46,851 nucleotides of DNA from Rhizobiales bacterium 32-66-11 (GCA_002304505.1 NCEH01000090.1:1-46851), one strand, 5' to 3'. Positions 8,280 to 17,593 are shown, counted from the first letter of the stretch. Notes: generated by a model from the sequence alone, not told the origin. Numbers and translations: made by a program.

Positions 8280-9029
8280 TCAGATCGTCCGTCCGCCATC
8301 GATCGGGAATTCCACGCCGGTGATGAACTCGGCTTCGTCTGAGGCGAGATAGAGGGCGGCGGCGGCCACGTCGGACGGCTTGCACAGGCGGCCCAGGGGG
8401 ATCGAGGAGATGAACTTGGCGCGGTTCTCCGGTGTATCCGGAATGCCCATCAATGCTTCGAGCAGTGGCGTATCGCCCGCCACCGGGCACAGGGCGTTGA
8501 CGCGGATCCGCCAAGGAGCAAGCTCTGCCGCCAGCGAGCGCGACATCAGGTTCACCGCGCCCTTCGAGGCATTGTACCAGGTGAGCCCCGGCCTCGGCCG
8601 GATGCCCGCGGTCGAGCCGACATTCAGGATGACGCCACCGCCGGCGTCCCTCATGACGGGGACGAAAGCCTGAACGAACAGATAGATGGACTTGACGTTC
8701 ACCCGGAAGACCCGGTCGAACATCGCTTCATCCGTTTCAAGCAGCGGCTGATTGCGGTGCGTCATACCGGCGTTGTTGACCAGGATGTCGGGGGGCCCGA
8801 ATGCGCTCTGCGTGTCCGCCAGCACGCGCGCCACGTCCGCCGCCTCGCCGACATCGGCGGTCACGGCCATGGCCGAGGATCCGATTTCTTCTGCAACCCG
8901 CGCCGCCGCCTCACCGCGAAGGTCGGCAACCACGACCTTCGCGCCTTCTTCAGCAAACTTTCGCGCGGTCGCCTCGCCGAAGCCGCTTCCACCGCCCGTA
9001 ATCACCGCCACCTTGCCCTCAAGTCTCAT
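8280..9029 (-). CDS. short-chain dehydrogenase/reductase (last gene of Liv/lyase operon)
   Basis: Classical SDR of 249 residues with TGGGSGFG at 11-18, NNAG, a conserved Ser in NVGSTAG and YNASK. The Asp in VVADLRGE after beta-2 suggests NAD(H) preference. ATG 9029 is chosen because GGGAGA lies just upstream; the upstream in-frame start at 9059 has none. It follows livF by about 60 bases on the same strand and ends an eight-gene cluster. It probably oxidises a hydroxyl of the imported compound or an intermediate, which is inference from context. Overall it resembles 3-oxoacyl-ACP reductase/glucose dehydrogenase-type SDRs. Confidence 0.85.
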   Translation of the reverse strand: MRLEGKVAVITGGGSGFGEATARKFAEEGAKVVVADLRGEAAARVAEEIGSSAMAVTADVGEAADVARVLADTQSAFGPPDILVNNAGMTHRNQPLLETDEAMFDRVFRVNVKSIYLFVQAFVPVMRDAGGGVILNVGSTAGIRPRPGLTWYNASKGAVNLMSRSLAAELAPWRIRVNALCPVAGDTPLLEALMGIPDTPENRAKFISSIPLGRLCKPSDVAAAALYLASDEAEFITGVEFPIDGGRTI

Positions 9030-9089
9030 GACGTTCTCCCATTTATGACTGTCGATCATCCGATGAATGCAGACCAGCTCTTGCTGCTG

Positions 9090-9803
9090 CTAGCTCAGGT
9101 AAAGTCTTTGCAAGTCGTCTTCGCTGATCGCCTGGGGTGGCGCGTGCAGCGCCACCTGACCACGCGAGAGGACGTAGACGTCGTCCGCGATTTCCATCAG
9201 CCGCGGCACCGTTTGCTCGGCGACGATCACGGACATCCCCAGTTCTTCATGCAGCCGCTCGACGATCGCGAAGACCGACTGCACCATGACCGGCGAGAGG
9301 CCGAGGCTCGGTTCGTCGAGCAGGAGCAGCCTGGGCTGGAGCATCAGCGCCATGCCGATGACCAGCATCTGCAATTGCCCTCCGGAAAGAAAACCGGCCG
9401 GGCGCTCGTAGAACTCCCCGAGGATGGGGAAGTAGGACAGGACCAGCTCGAGCCGCTCCGCACTGCCCTCGGCATGGCGGAAGGACGCCGCCCTCAGGTT
9501 CTCGCCGACGGTCAGGTTGCGGAAGCATTGTCGTCCGTCCTGCACCAGAGCGATTCCGGCGCGTGTGATGGCGGCCGGATGCTTGCCCTTGAGGCTGACG
9601 CCGCCGAACTCTACGCGACCGGCGGAAATCTCACCTTGCTCGAACGGCAGCATGCCGGCCACCGCCTTGAGCAGCGTGGACTTCCCCGCCCCATTCGGCC
9701 CGAGCAGCGCCACGATGCGGCCTTCGGATGCGGCAAAGTCGATCCCCTCCAGGGCGGCGATGACGGAATCGTAGCGCACGCTCAGGCCACGAACCTCAAG
9801 CAT
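9090..9803 (-). CDS. livF: Liv-type ABC transporter ATPase (LivF family)
   Basis: 237 residues with Walker A GPNGAGKS, the ABC signature LSGGQLQM, Walker B LLLLDEPSLGLS and a conserved His in the switch region replaced by the usual LivF-type VAEQ. It is one of the two cytoplasmic ATPases of a hydrophobic-amino-acid/carboxylate importer (HAAT class). The other ATPase, both permeases and the binding protein are the next genes upstream on the same strand. The ribosome-binding site overlaps the end of a 45-base gap after the binding protein gene. The importer is complete, so it should be functional as a unit. Confidence 0.93.
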   Translation of the reverse strand: MLEVRGLSVRYDSVIAALEGIDFAASEGRIVALLGPNGAGKSTLLKAVAGMLPFEQGEISAGRVEFGGVSLKGKHPAAITRAGIALVQDGRQCFRNLTVGENLRAASFRHAEGSAERLELVLSYFPILGEFYERPAGFLSGGQLQMLVIGMALMLQPRLLLLDEPSLGLSPVMVQSVFAIVERLHEELGMSVIVAEQTVPRLMEIADDVYVLSRGQVALHAPPQAISEDDLQRLYLS

Positions 9804-9848
9804 CGTGTTTCTCCTTCAGGCACGGGGGCAGGTGTTTCAGGCACGCGA

Positions 9849-11015
9849 TCACTTCGCGTCGATCCAGTCGCTGATCGGCACATAGGTGGCGCCCTTGATC
9901 TCGACGATGCGCGCCTGGGTGGAGCCCTGATGGTTCGCGTAATCGACCACCGGTGTGATGCCGCCAGTGTCGAGGCCTTTCAGCGCTTCCATTTCGTTGC
10001 GGACGGATTTGCGGAATGCAGCGATGTCTTCGGGAACGCCGCCGGCCTTCTTGACCGCATTGCGGATGGCCGCAGCCATCGCGATGCCTTCGTACCACCC
10101 CTTCATGTAATAGGGGTCTTTCTTCTCGATCTTGTTGGTCTCGGCAAACTTCTTGATGTCTACCATCGCCGGAATGTCGGCGCCGAAGTCGGAATGGACC
10201 TGGATGGCGCGAAAGCCGTCGGCCGAAGCTCCGAGCTGCTCGGGGATGGCGGGAGAAATATTGTACATGTTGCCCATGAATAGGCTCGCGGGCAGCCCCA
10301 CCTTCGCCGCATCGCGCAAGATCACCAGAAGTTGCGGGGTGGAGGCTTGGACATAGACCAGGTCCGGCTTGAGGTTCTTAATCCTCAGAACCTGGCCGGT
10401 CAGGTCCTGGGCATCGAACGGAATTTCGATCTGATCGACAAGTTCCAGGCCGAGCTTGGCGATCTCGCCGGACTTGCGGACCACCTCGACGGGCGCGCGG
10501 CCATATTCATTATTGGCGTGCACCAGAACAACCCGCTTGCCGCCCTTCTTGGCGAGCCATTGAAGGCCGATGATCATCTGCTGTTCATAGGTTGCCCCCG
10601 ACATGAAGATGAAGGGCATTTTCTCCGGATCCAGAACCTGGCTGGCGTGGGAATCCGTCATGAAGGGCACGGCATCACTCTGGATCTGATCCCGCAGCGC
10701 CTTGACTGCACCCGTGGACCAGCCCTTTACAAAAACGGCATTCTCCTCACCAACGCAGCGGCGGTAGAGCTTCTGCTCTTCGTCCAGCTTGTAGCGGCCG
10801 TCGAGGAGAAGGACCTTAACCTTGTGGCCTTCAATGCCACCTTGCGTCTGGTTCAGAAATTGAAAATAATCATAGGTGCCGTACGTCATGCCATTGACCA
10901 GGGCGTCTGGGCCCGTGATCGTGCCCCACATGCACACCGAGATGTCGGCCGCCATCGCGCTCACGGCACTGGACAGAAATGCACCGACAGCAACACTGAT
11001 AAGTCGAATTTTCAT
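9849..11015 (-). CDS. Liv-type periplasmic substrate-binding protein
   Basis: 388 residues. The N-terminus MKIRLISVAVGAFLSSAVSAMAA is a Sec signal peptide with cleavage likely after AMA. The mature protein is a type-1 periplasmic-binding fold (Peripla_BP_6): ITGPDALVNGMTYGTYDYFQFLN, VHANNEYGRAPVE and a C-terminal lobe with DPYYMKGWYEGIAMAAAI. Such proteins bind branched-chain amino acids, aromatic acids, amides or dicarboxylates; this sequence does not tell which. It lies between livM and livF, an order (G-H-M-binding protein-F) common in catabolic rather than housekeeping Liv loci. Confidence 0.9.
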   Translation of the reverse strand: MKIRLISVAVGAFLSSAVSAMAADISVCMWGTITGPDALVNGMTYGTYDYFQFLNQTQGGIEGHKVKVLLLDGRYKLDEEQKLYRRCVGEENAVFVKGWSTGAVKALRDQIQSDAVPFMTDSHASQVLDPEKMPFIFMSGATYEQQMIIGLQWLAKKGGKRVVLVHANNEYGRAPVEVVRKSGEIAKLGLELVDQIEIPFDAQDLTGQVLRIKNLKPDLVYVQASTPQLLVILRDAAKVGLPASLFMGNMYNISPAIPEQLGASADGFRAIQVHSDFGADIPAMVDIKKFAETNKIEKKDPYYMKGWYEGIAMAAAIRNAVKKAGGVPEDIAAFRKSVRNEMEALKGLDTGGITPVVDYANHQGSTQARIVEIKGATYVPISDWIDAK

Positions 11016-11057
11016 TTTATGTTTCCTCCCATTTTTGCATCAAGATGCTTTAGTCGA

Positions 11058-12077
11058 TCAATTCACACCTTCCGACTTGGCCAATTGAGACGCCGCGCCT
11101 GCGCGACGAAATGGTGCGCGGAGCCGGCGCGCCAGGCGTCCGCCGAGCGCATAGAGGCCGCGCGGCTCGTAGATCATGAAGACGATGATCAGTAGCCCAA
11201 AGACCATCTCCCGAATGGCCGAGGTCTGCGTTGCGGCCCCAAGGCTTTCGCCGAACCGCTGGACGGCCTCCGGCAGCAAGACGACGAAACCGGCGCCGAT
11301 CAGTGCCCCTGGAAGCGAGCCGAGGCCACCGACGATGATCATCGCCACGTAATCCACGGAGAGCGCGATCTCGAAGGCCTCAGGCGCGGCAATACGGGTG
11401 GTGAAGCCCAGGAGCCCGCCGGCGATGCCGGTCAGAAAGCCCGAGATGGCGAAGGCCCAAAGTTTGGTGAGCGCGACGTTCACGCCCATGCCGCGCGCGA
11501 CCATTTCGCTGTCGCGGATCAGGATGAAGCGCCGGCCAAGATCGGTGCGGAGCAGGCGCGACACGCCGATCAGCGACGCCACCAGGATCACGATGGAGAT
11601 GGCGGCATAGCCGCGGTCATTGGACAGATCCATGCCCAGGAAGGGAGCGGGCTTGATCATCAGACCCGCCACCCCATGGGTGAGCGGCTCGAGAAGGCGA
11701 AAGAGGAATTCCAAGATGAACTGCGCCGCCAGCGTTGCAATCGCAAAGTACAGGCCGCGCAACCGCAGCGCAGGCAGGCCGACCAGGACGCTGACCAGAG
11801 CCGTCACTACGCCCGCGGCCAGCAGGGAAATGGACATATCCTGTCCGGCGTTGCCGAAATTTCCGGCTGCATAGGCTCCAACACCCAGCAGTGCACCGTG
11901 GCAGAAGGAGATTTGCCCGCAGTAGCCGATGAGCAGGTTCAGGGCGAGCGCGCCGATGGCTGCGATGGTGACTGCATAGACGATGTATGCGCCGTAGCGG
12001 CCAAGCGCCGGCAGGACCACGATCGTTGCGACCGCGACGCAGATGAGGATGAGCATTTGCCGAGAGTTCACGGTCAC
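11058..12077 (-). CDS. livM: Liv-type ABC transporter permease (LivM family)
   Basis: 339 residues with about nine hydrophobic segments. The LivM-type signatures ALNLLIGYCGQISFCHGALLGVGAYAAG near the N-terminus and the loop with IRDSEMVARGMGVNVALTKLWAFAISGFLTGIAGGL are present. The frame stays open far upstream, but that part is the antisense of livH. The GTG at 12077 overlaps the livH stop as GTGA and is taken as the start. It pairs with LivH to form the membrane channel of the importer. Confidence 0.9.
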   Translation of the reverse strand: MTVNSRQMLILICVAVATIVVLPALGRYGAYIVYAVTIAAIGALALNLLIGYCGQISFCHGALLGVGAYAAGNFGNAGQDMSISLLAAGVVTALVSVLVGLPALRLRGLYFAIATLAAQFILEFLFRLLEPLTHGVAGLMIKPAPFLGMDLSNDRGYAAISIVILVASLIGVSRLLRTDLGRRFILIRDSEMVARGMGVNVALTKLWAFAISGFLTGIAGGLLGFTTRIAAPEAFEIALSVDYVAMIIVGGLGSLPGALIGAGFVVLLPEAVQRFGESLGAATQTSAIREMVFGLLIIVFMIYEPRGLYALGGRLARRLRAPFRRAGAASQLAKSEGVN

Positions 12078-12991
12078 ACCCGTTCGGATTCTTTGGAGCC
12101 GAAGATGCCCTGCGGGCGAACCAGCAGAACGACGACAAGCAGCGCATAGGGAATGACTTGTTGCAGCGCGCCGACGGAGTAGATTTCGGTGTAATCGCGC
12201 AGAACCCGCTCGATCGCCGGGGTCAGCAGGCCGTCCGTGACCGCCTGGAGCACGCCGAGGATGAGCCCCGCCACGACCGCGCCGGGCAGGCTCGTCATGC
12301 CGCCGAGGACGATCACCGGGAAGGCGACGAGACCGATGTTCGACAAGCCGAGAGAGAGGCCATTCAGCGACGCGAGCAACGACCCGCCGAGGCCCGCCAG
12401 CATGGCCGATGCGGTCCAGGCGATGGTCACCTGATTGCTGACATGGATGCCCACCGCCAGGGCGGCCCGTGTGTTGTCGGCCGTGCAGCGCTGCATCAGC
12501 CCGAGCGGCGTGTAGCGGTAGAAGGCCAGGAACGCGCCGCACAGCACGGCCGAGAGAAGAAAGGCGGCCACGTAGTTGTACGTCATGAAGATGCCGCCAA
12601 CCTCAATGGAGCCGTCGGGGAACAGCTTTGGGAAGCCGATCTGGTCGGGCCCCCAGATCAGCAGGCAGATGGCGCGGAAGATGATCAGGATGCCGAGGGT
12701 CGCCATCATCACCGCCACCACGGGCGCCTTGAGCATGGGTCTCAGGATCAGCGTCTGGGTTAGGGCGCCGACCACCCCCATCAGCAGGAGGCTCACGACG
12801 AGCGCCGCCGCGGACGGGAGCCCGGCCGTCGTCAGGGCATAGGTGAAGAAGGCTCCCAGCATGGCATAGCCACCCTGGGCAAAATTGACGACACCCGAAC
12901 ATTTGTAAATCAGAACGATGCCGAGCGCTATGATCGCATAGACGCTGCCGACGGCCAGACCGGCCACGATGAGCTGGAGAATAAACATCAC
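12074..12991 (-). CDS. livH: Liv-type ABC transporter permease (LivH family)
   Basis: 305 residues, highly hydrophobic. The N-terminus MMFILQLIVAGLAVGSVYAIIALGIVLIYKCSGVVNFAQGGYAMLGA is the hallmark of LivH. The conserved cytoplasmic coupling region MQRCTADNTRAALAVGIHVSNQVTIAWTASAMLAGLGG and the terminal LLVVLLVRPQGIFG are present. The start overlaps the livG stop by four bases and the stop overlaps the livM start, so the three genes are translationally coupled. Confidence 0.92.
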   Translation of the reverse strand: MMFILQLIVAGLAVGSVYAIIALGIVLIYKCSGVVNFAQGGYAMLGAFFTYALTTAGLPSAAALVVSLLLMGVVGALTQTLILRPMLKAPVVAVMMATLGILIIFRAICLLIWGPDQIGFPKLFPDGSIEVGGIFMTYNYVAAFLLSAVLCGAFLAFYRYTPLGLMQRCTADNTRAALAVGIHVSNQVTIAWTASAMLAGLGGSLLASLNGLSLGLSNIGLVAFPVIVLGGMTSLPGAVVAGLILGVLQAVTDGLLTPAIERVLRDYTEIYSVGALQQVIPYALLVVVLLVRPQGIFGSKESERV

Positions 12992-13728
12992 GCGTGCCCC
13001 AGATAGACGCGACGAACTTCAGGATCGGACTGCGCGCCCGCGCACGAGCCGTCAAATATCTTGACGCCACCAGCCATGACGACGATCCGGTCGCAGGTAC
13101 ACATCACGATATCCATCTTGTGCTCGACCATCACGACGGCGCAGCCCATCAGGTCGCGGATCTTCTTGACGAAGCCCGCCAAGGCGAATGCCTCCGCGGG
13201 CGCCACCCCCGCCACGGGCTCATCGAGGAGGAGCAGATCGGGTTCGCCGGCGAGCGCACGGGCGATGTCCACAGCCTTTCGATGGCCATAGGACAGCATC
13301 TGGAGCGGCGTGTTGCGGTGGTCGGCAAGGCCGAGCGGCTCGAGGTACTTCTGTGCCAGTTCATCGTCCTGGCGCCGACCGCTGGCAAAGAGGTCGCGCA
13401 GGCCGCCGCCGGCTCCGCGCACCGAACGGCCGACTTTCACAATGTCGAGCACCGTCAGGTCACTGAGGGAGGCGACGTTCTGGAAGGTGCGACCCACGCC
13501 CATCCGCGCCAGACGGTTCGGCGTCCGCCCGACGAGGTCCTCGTCCTGCCAGCGGATACTGCCCGCGTTGGGCACATAGGTGCCCGAGATGGCGTTGACG
13601 AAAGTGGTTTTTCCCGCGCCGTTGGGACCGATGAGCCCAACGATCTCTCCAGGATGGACGTCCATATCCATCCCGCCCACTGCAACCACGCCGCCGAAGC
13701 GAATGGTGACACCGCGCGCCATCAGCAT
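12988..13728 (-). CDS. livG: Liv-type ABC transporter ATPase (LivG family)
   Basis: 246 residues from MLMARGVTIRFGGVVAVGGMDM. ATG 13728 is preceded by GGAGGAGGAG at about seven bases; the upstream in-frame ATG at 13746 would place its codons inside that site. Walker A GPNGAGKT, LivG-specific VGRTFQN, the signature LSYGHRKAV (a variant of LSGGQ) and Walker B LLLLDEPVAGVAPAE are visible. It is the first transporter gene after the dehydrogenase, with a 177-bp gap that may hold an internal promoter or a processed region; nothing specific was recognised there. Confidence 0.92.
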   Translation of the reverse strand: MLMARGVTIRFGGVVAVGGMDMDVHPGEIVGLIGPNGAGKTTFVNAISGTYVPNAGSIRWQDEDLVGRTPNRLARMGVGRTFQNVASLSDLTVLDIVKVGRSVRGAGGGLRDLFASGRRQDDELAQKYLEPLGLADHRNTPLQMLSYGHRKAVDIARALAGEPDLLLLDEPVAGVAPAEAFALAGFVKKIRDLMGCAVVMVEHKMDIVMCTCDRIVVMAGGVKIFDGSCAGAQSDPEVRRVYLGHA

Positions 13729-13905
13729 GAGACGCTCCTCCTCCACATGGGACGTTCCTCTTCAGGCCGCGTTCAGCCATCCGCCGCCTCGTAGGGCGCG
13801 GTTCGAAGCGCCGACTGGTCGGCAACCTCAGGCGTGCAGCACGTTATGTTTCTCCCGCTCGCGCGACGGGGTCTGGCCGCGGCGAGAGCGGGGGTCGCGT
13901 TTCCG

Positions 13906-15330
13906 TCAGCGGTGGCTGACGAATTTCGTCTTCTGGTAGGGATCGAGGATGGACTGGCCTCCCTCGGTGCCGTAGCCGCTCTCCTTCCATCCGCCGAGGG
14001 GTACCTCGGGCAGATGGGTGGGAACATCGTTGATGCCGAGGGTCCCAACCTGAAGCGCATCCGAGAGCCGACGTTGGCGCCGGGCATCATTCGTGAAGAG
14101 ATAGGCGGACAGCCCGTACTCAAGGCCGTTGGCCTCCCGCAGCATGTCCTCTTCATCGTCGAAGCGCAGGATGGGGGCCACGGGGCCGAACGGCTCCTCC
14201 TTCAGGATGCGCGCATCGGCGGGCACCTCAGTCAGCACGGTCGGTGCATAGAAGTTGCCGATGTTGCCGATGCGCTGTCCGCCTGTCAGGACCTTTGCAC
14301 CCCGGTTCCGTGCATCTTCGACAAGGCCCGAGATCGCCTCCAGGCGCCGCGCGTTGGCCAGCGGGCCCATCTGCGTCTCGGGATTCGTGCCATCTCCCAC
14401 CCGGATCTGCTCCGCGCAGGCGACGAAGCGTTCCACGAATGTCTCGTAGATGGGCTCCTCGACGAAGAAGCGGGTGGGAGAGAGGCAGATCTGTCCCGCA
14501 TTCGCGAACTTCTTCGCCACCAGGAAATCGGCGATGGCCGCCGGGTCGGTGTCTTTGCACACGATGACCGGCGCGTGGCCGCCGAGTTCCATGGTCACCG
14601 GCTTCATCGCGCGCCCGGCTTCGGCCGCAAGCATTTTTCCGACCGGGATGGAGCCCGTGAAGGTGATCTTCGAGATCTGCCGCGCCGGGATCAGGTAGGA
14701 CGAAACCTCAGCCGGAACGCCGAAGACGACGCCGACGGCGGCGGGCGGGACGCCGGCATCCAGCAGCGCCCGGACGAGGCCGAGCACCGAGGCGGGCGTC
14801 TCCTCCGAGGGCTTGCAGATGATCGAGCATCCTGCCCCGAGTGCGCCGGCGAACTTCTTCGCCGCCAGGGCCATCGGGAAGTTCCAGGGCGTGAACGCAG
14901 CGACCACGCCGATGGGATGGGTTTCAACGACGATGCGGTTGTTTCGATCGCGCCCGATCAGCGCCTGGTCGCAGACCCGGCGGGCCTGCTCGCCGCCCCA
15001 CTCCATGAAGTCGGCCGAGCGATCGACTTCACCGATCGCGTCGCGCAGCGGCTTGCCCTGCTCTCGCGTCAGCTCGCGCCCGAGCACCTCCTTGCGCTGG
15101 CGCAGGATATCGGCCGAAGCCTTGAGAATGGCGCCGCGGTCCCAGGGCGTCACCCGGCTCCATTCCGCAAGGCCGCGCAGCGCCGCCTCCATCGCGCGGT
15201 CGAGATCGTCTGTTCCAGCATGGGTGACGCGGCCGATGACCTGGCCACTCGCCGGATCAAAGACATCTTCCCAGACGCCGGTGCTACCGGTCTTTTCTTC
15301 ACCGTCTATCAGAAGCTTGAAGTCAGTCAT
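13906..15330 (-). CDS. NAD(P)-dependent aldehyde dehydrogenase, succinate-semialdehyde type
   Basis: 474 residues from MTDFKLLIDG; the longer open frame upstream is the antisense of the neighbouring gene's 3' end. The catalytic set is complete: Asn150 in TPWNFP, Glu248 in MELGGHAP and the nucleophile Cys282 in NAGQICLSP. The overall pattern (FTGSIPVGK, PLGGWKESGYGTEGG) is that of the GabD/succinate-semialdehyde dehydrogenase branch. The start is eight bases after the stop of the lyase gene, so they form one unit. It probably oxidises an aldehyde produced from the imported compound to a dicarboxylate that enters the TCA cycle; this is inference. Confidence 0.85.
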   Translation of the reverse strand: MTDFKLLIDGEEKTGSTGVWEDVFDPASGQVIGRVTHAGTDDLDRAMEAALRGLAEWSRVTPWDRGAILKASADILRQRKEVLGRELTREQGKPLRDAIGEVDRSADFMEWGGEQARRVCDQALIGRDRNNRIVVETHPIGVVAAFTPWNFPMALAAKKFAGALGAGCSIICKPSEETPASVLGLVRALLDAGVPPAAVGVVFGVPAEVSSYLIPARQISKITFTGSIPVGKMLAAEAGRAMKPVTMELGGHAPVIVCKDTDPAAIADFLVAKKFANAGQICLSPTRFFVEEPIYETFVERFVACAEQIRVGDGTNPETQMGPLANARRLEAISGLVEDARNRGAKVLTGGQRIGNIGNFYAPTVLTEVPADARILKEEPFGPVAPILRFDDEEDMLREANGLEYGLSAYLFTNDARRQRRLSDALQVGTLGINDVPTHLPEVPLGGWKESGYGTEGGQSILDPYQKTKFVSHR

Positions 15331-15337
15331 TCGAGCT

Positions 15338-16789
15338 CTAGCCTTGTTGGATTTCAGCGGCGATGCCGGGTTGAAGGGCCCGCGCAGGGACCTCGGCGGA
15401 GCCTGCGTTGTGGCGATCGGGATCAAAGACGCGAGCAAGGCAGGCATCGTACTGCGTGCCGCTCATGAGGCCGTCCCGCACCACGACATCGCGGATCGGA
15501 CGTCCCTCGGACGCGGCTTCCCGGGTTAGGCGGGCTGCGGCGTCGTAGCCGATGTGCGGGGCGAGAATGGCACCAAGGACGGGGGAGCGATCGAGTGCCT
15601 GGCGCAAGCGGTCGCGCTCGGCCTCAAGCCCGGCCACGCACCCCGTCGCAAGCACCCTCTGCGCATCCGCCAATAGCCGGATCGAGTTCAGCACCTCGTT
15701 CAGGATCAGGGGTTTCGCCGTGTTGAGCTGGAGCGCTCCGGCGCCGTTCGCCGCAAGCACTGTTGCGGAGTTGCCCATCACGCGCAGGCAAACCTGGATC
15801 ACCGCCTCGCAGACGGTCGCATTGCGCTTCGCCGGCATGATGGAGGACGATAGCCCTTCGTCCGGCAGCGTCATGGCCGGCGCGCCGCCCAGCGAGGACG
15901 TGTGCAGGCGGATATCATTGCAGATTTTCAGCAGAGCCGATGCCAACACATTCAAGGCCCCGCAAAGCCCGACAAAGGCATCGTGTGCGCCCATGAACTG
16001 CGACGGCGTCCGGCTTGCGCGCAAGGGCTTTCCGGCAAAGCCGCTCAGCTCTTCCGCGACGTGCCGGCCGAACCCGGGCTGTCCGTTCACGCCGCTGCCG
16101 CTGGCCGTTCCGCCCTGCGGCAATTCGCAGAGCGCGGATGCGTGGAAGACAATGCCGGTCCACGCCGCATCGAGCTGCCGTTCCCATGTCGTGAACTCGC
16201 TGCCCAAGGTGATGGGAAGCGCGTCCTGAAGGTGGGTCATGCCCACCTTCAGAAAATCATGAAACTCGGCGGCGCGCGCTGACAGCACGGCCCTCAGCTG
16301 TTCCACAGCCGGACCGAGCGTTCCGAAGACCGCCCGGATGGTGCAGACATGCATCACCGTCGGAAAAGTGTCGTTCGATGACTGGCTGCGGTTGACGTGA
16401 TCGTTGGGGTGGACCGGAGCGCGGGACCCCAGGGGCTGCCCGCACCGCTCGTTGGCCCGATTGGCGATGACCTCGTTGGCATTCATGTTGATCTGCGTGC
16501 CGGAACCGGTCTGCCACAGGCCGATGGGGAACTGATCGTCGAAAAGACCGTCGCGCACTTCACAGGCCGCATCGACGATCGCGCTCGCCAAGGTCATTGG
16601 CAGCAGGCCCAACGCGAGATTGGCGCGCGCCGCGGCCGCCTTCTGGGCGCCGAAGCAGCGGACAACCTCGGCAGGCAGTCGCTCGGTGCCGATGGCGAAC
16701 AGGGTGCGGGACCGCTCGGTCTGCGGACCCCAATAGGCATGACTTGGAATGGCGACGGCCCCGTAGGCGTCCGTTTCGATGCGGCTCAT
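15338..16789 (-). CDS. fumarase/aspartase-superfamily lyase (class II fumarase-like)
   Basis: 483 residues. Conserved regions of class II fumarase are visible: TGSGTQINMNANEVIANRA (94-112), HPNDHVNRSQSSNDTFPT (127-144), GMTHLQDALP (about 183-191) and the signature loop SSSIMPAKRNATVCEA (314-329), which carries the catalytic Ser and the Lys/Asn. The signature departs from the fumarase consensus GSSIMPGKVNP at several places (Gly to Ser, GKV to AKR, Pro to Ala). It may therefore be a fumarase paralogue acting on a related succinyl compound rather than housekeeping FumC. It heads the minus-strand operon with the aldehyde dehydrogenase and the Liv importer, and faces a GntR regulator across a 119-bp promoter region. 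Confidence 0.8.
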   Translation of the reverse strand: MSRIETDAYGAVAIPSHAYWGPQTERSRTLFAIGTERLPAEVVRCFGAQKAAAARANLALGLLPMTLASAIVDAACEVRDGLFDDQFPIGLWQTGSGTQINMNANEVIANRANERCGQPLGSRAPVHPNDHVNRSQSSNDTFPTVMHVCTIRAVFGTLGPAVEQLRAVLSARAAEFHDFLKVGMTHLQDALPITLGSEFTTWERQLDAAWTGIVFHASALCELPQGGTASGSGVNGQPGFGRHVAEELSGFAGKPLRASRTPSQFMGAHDAFVGLCGALNVLASALLKICNDIRLHTSSLGGAPAMTLPDEGLSSSIMPAKRNATVCEAVIQVCLRVMGNSATVLAANGAGALQLNTAKPLILNEVLNSIRLLADAQRVLATGCVAGLEAERDRLRQALDRSPVLGAILAPHIGYDAAARLTREAASEGRPIRDVVVRDGLMSGTQYDACLARVFDPDRHNAGSAEVPARALQPGIAAEIQQG

Positions 16790-16826
16790 TTGCGTGGCCC
16801 TGGCTGCTTGAATCGATGTTTGTACG

Positions 16827-16840
16827 AATGTACGTACATT
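16827..16840. promoter_or_regulatory. 14-bp perfect palindrome, candidate GntR operator
   Basis: AATGTACGTACATT is a perfect palindrome centred in the 119-bp region between the lyase (minus) and the GntR/UTRA gene (plus). A second half-type element, TGTACG, lies just to its left at 16821-16826. GntR/HutC-type dimers bind palindromes of this form, usually between divergent genes. Confidence 0.55.
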
Positions 16841-16908
16841 GTCAAGGGCGACGTGGGTTGTTGCCGATCCCGCGGGCCGGTACCATGGCGGAACGGACGT
16901 GACGGGAG

Positions 16909-17593
16909 ATGGGTAAGACGGTGAGCCGAAACCAGAGTCAGCCCAAGTATCGGACGATTGAAGACTATATAAGATCCCGAATCATGTCCGGTGAATTTGC
17001 AGTCGATACGCTGCTCCCCACTGAAGAGATGCTGTGCGCCCGCTTCGGGGTGAGTCGCGCCACCGTAAGGACCGCCCTCAGCAACATCCAGGCTGACGGC
17101 CTTATCGTGCGTAGCCCCGCCGTAGGGTCGCGCGTCGTCGCGTCCACCCGGCGCCGAAACGGCAGAAGACATAGGATTTGCGGCGGGCCGCAGCGTGGTC
17201 CGGGTCGAGGGCGTACGCTGGAACGAATTCGAGACCGAGCAGCCCATCTGTTACGTCGAAATTTTCTTCGACGCTCTCTACAACGGGATTTCGCCCCGCA
17301 TTGGCACGGCGGGCCTGCCCATCGCCGATCTCATTGAAGACCAGTATCAAGTCCGCATCGAGCGGATCAAGCAGGAGGTCTCCGCCAGCCGGCTGGCGCC
17401 TGCGACGGCCGCGATGCTGGGAGCGGAGGAGAATGCCCCGTCGCTCATCATCAAGCGGTGGTACTTCGACAATAATGACCGCATGTTCGAAATGACGAGA
17501 AGCCAATATCCCGCCGATCGCTTCCGATATGTCGTGGATTTCGGACGATCTAGCCATGCGGCCCCCGCGCATAACACCCACAAGAACATTTGA
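16909..17593 (+). pseudogene. GntR-family (HutC/UTRA) regulator with internal frameshifting deletion
   Basis: The first frame encodes an intact winged-helix domain (YRTIEDYIRSRIMSGEFAVDTLLPTEEMLCARFGVSRATVRTALSNIQADGLIVRSPAVGSRVVAS) and then turns to nonsense. In another frame the UTRA ligand domain resumes about position 17150 as AETAEDIGFAAGRSVVRVEGVRWNEFETEQPICYVEIFF and runs to a normal end at 17593. Compared with the usual length of about 240 residues, around 30 residues from the start of the UTRA domain are missing. It is divergent from the lyase/Liv operon and was presumably its repressor. If the deletion is real, the operon may be constitutive. An assembly error is the alternative. 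Confidence 0.8.

Noticed and set aside
15331..15447. N-terminal 39-residue extension of the aldehyde dehydrogenase
   Set aside because: It overlaps the 3' end of the lyase gene and has no family similarity; the standard N-terminus begins at 15330.
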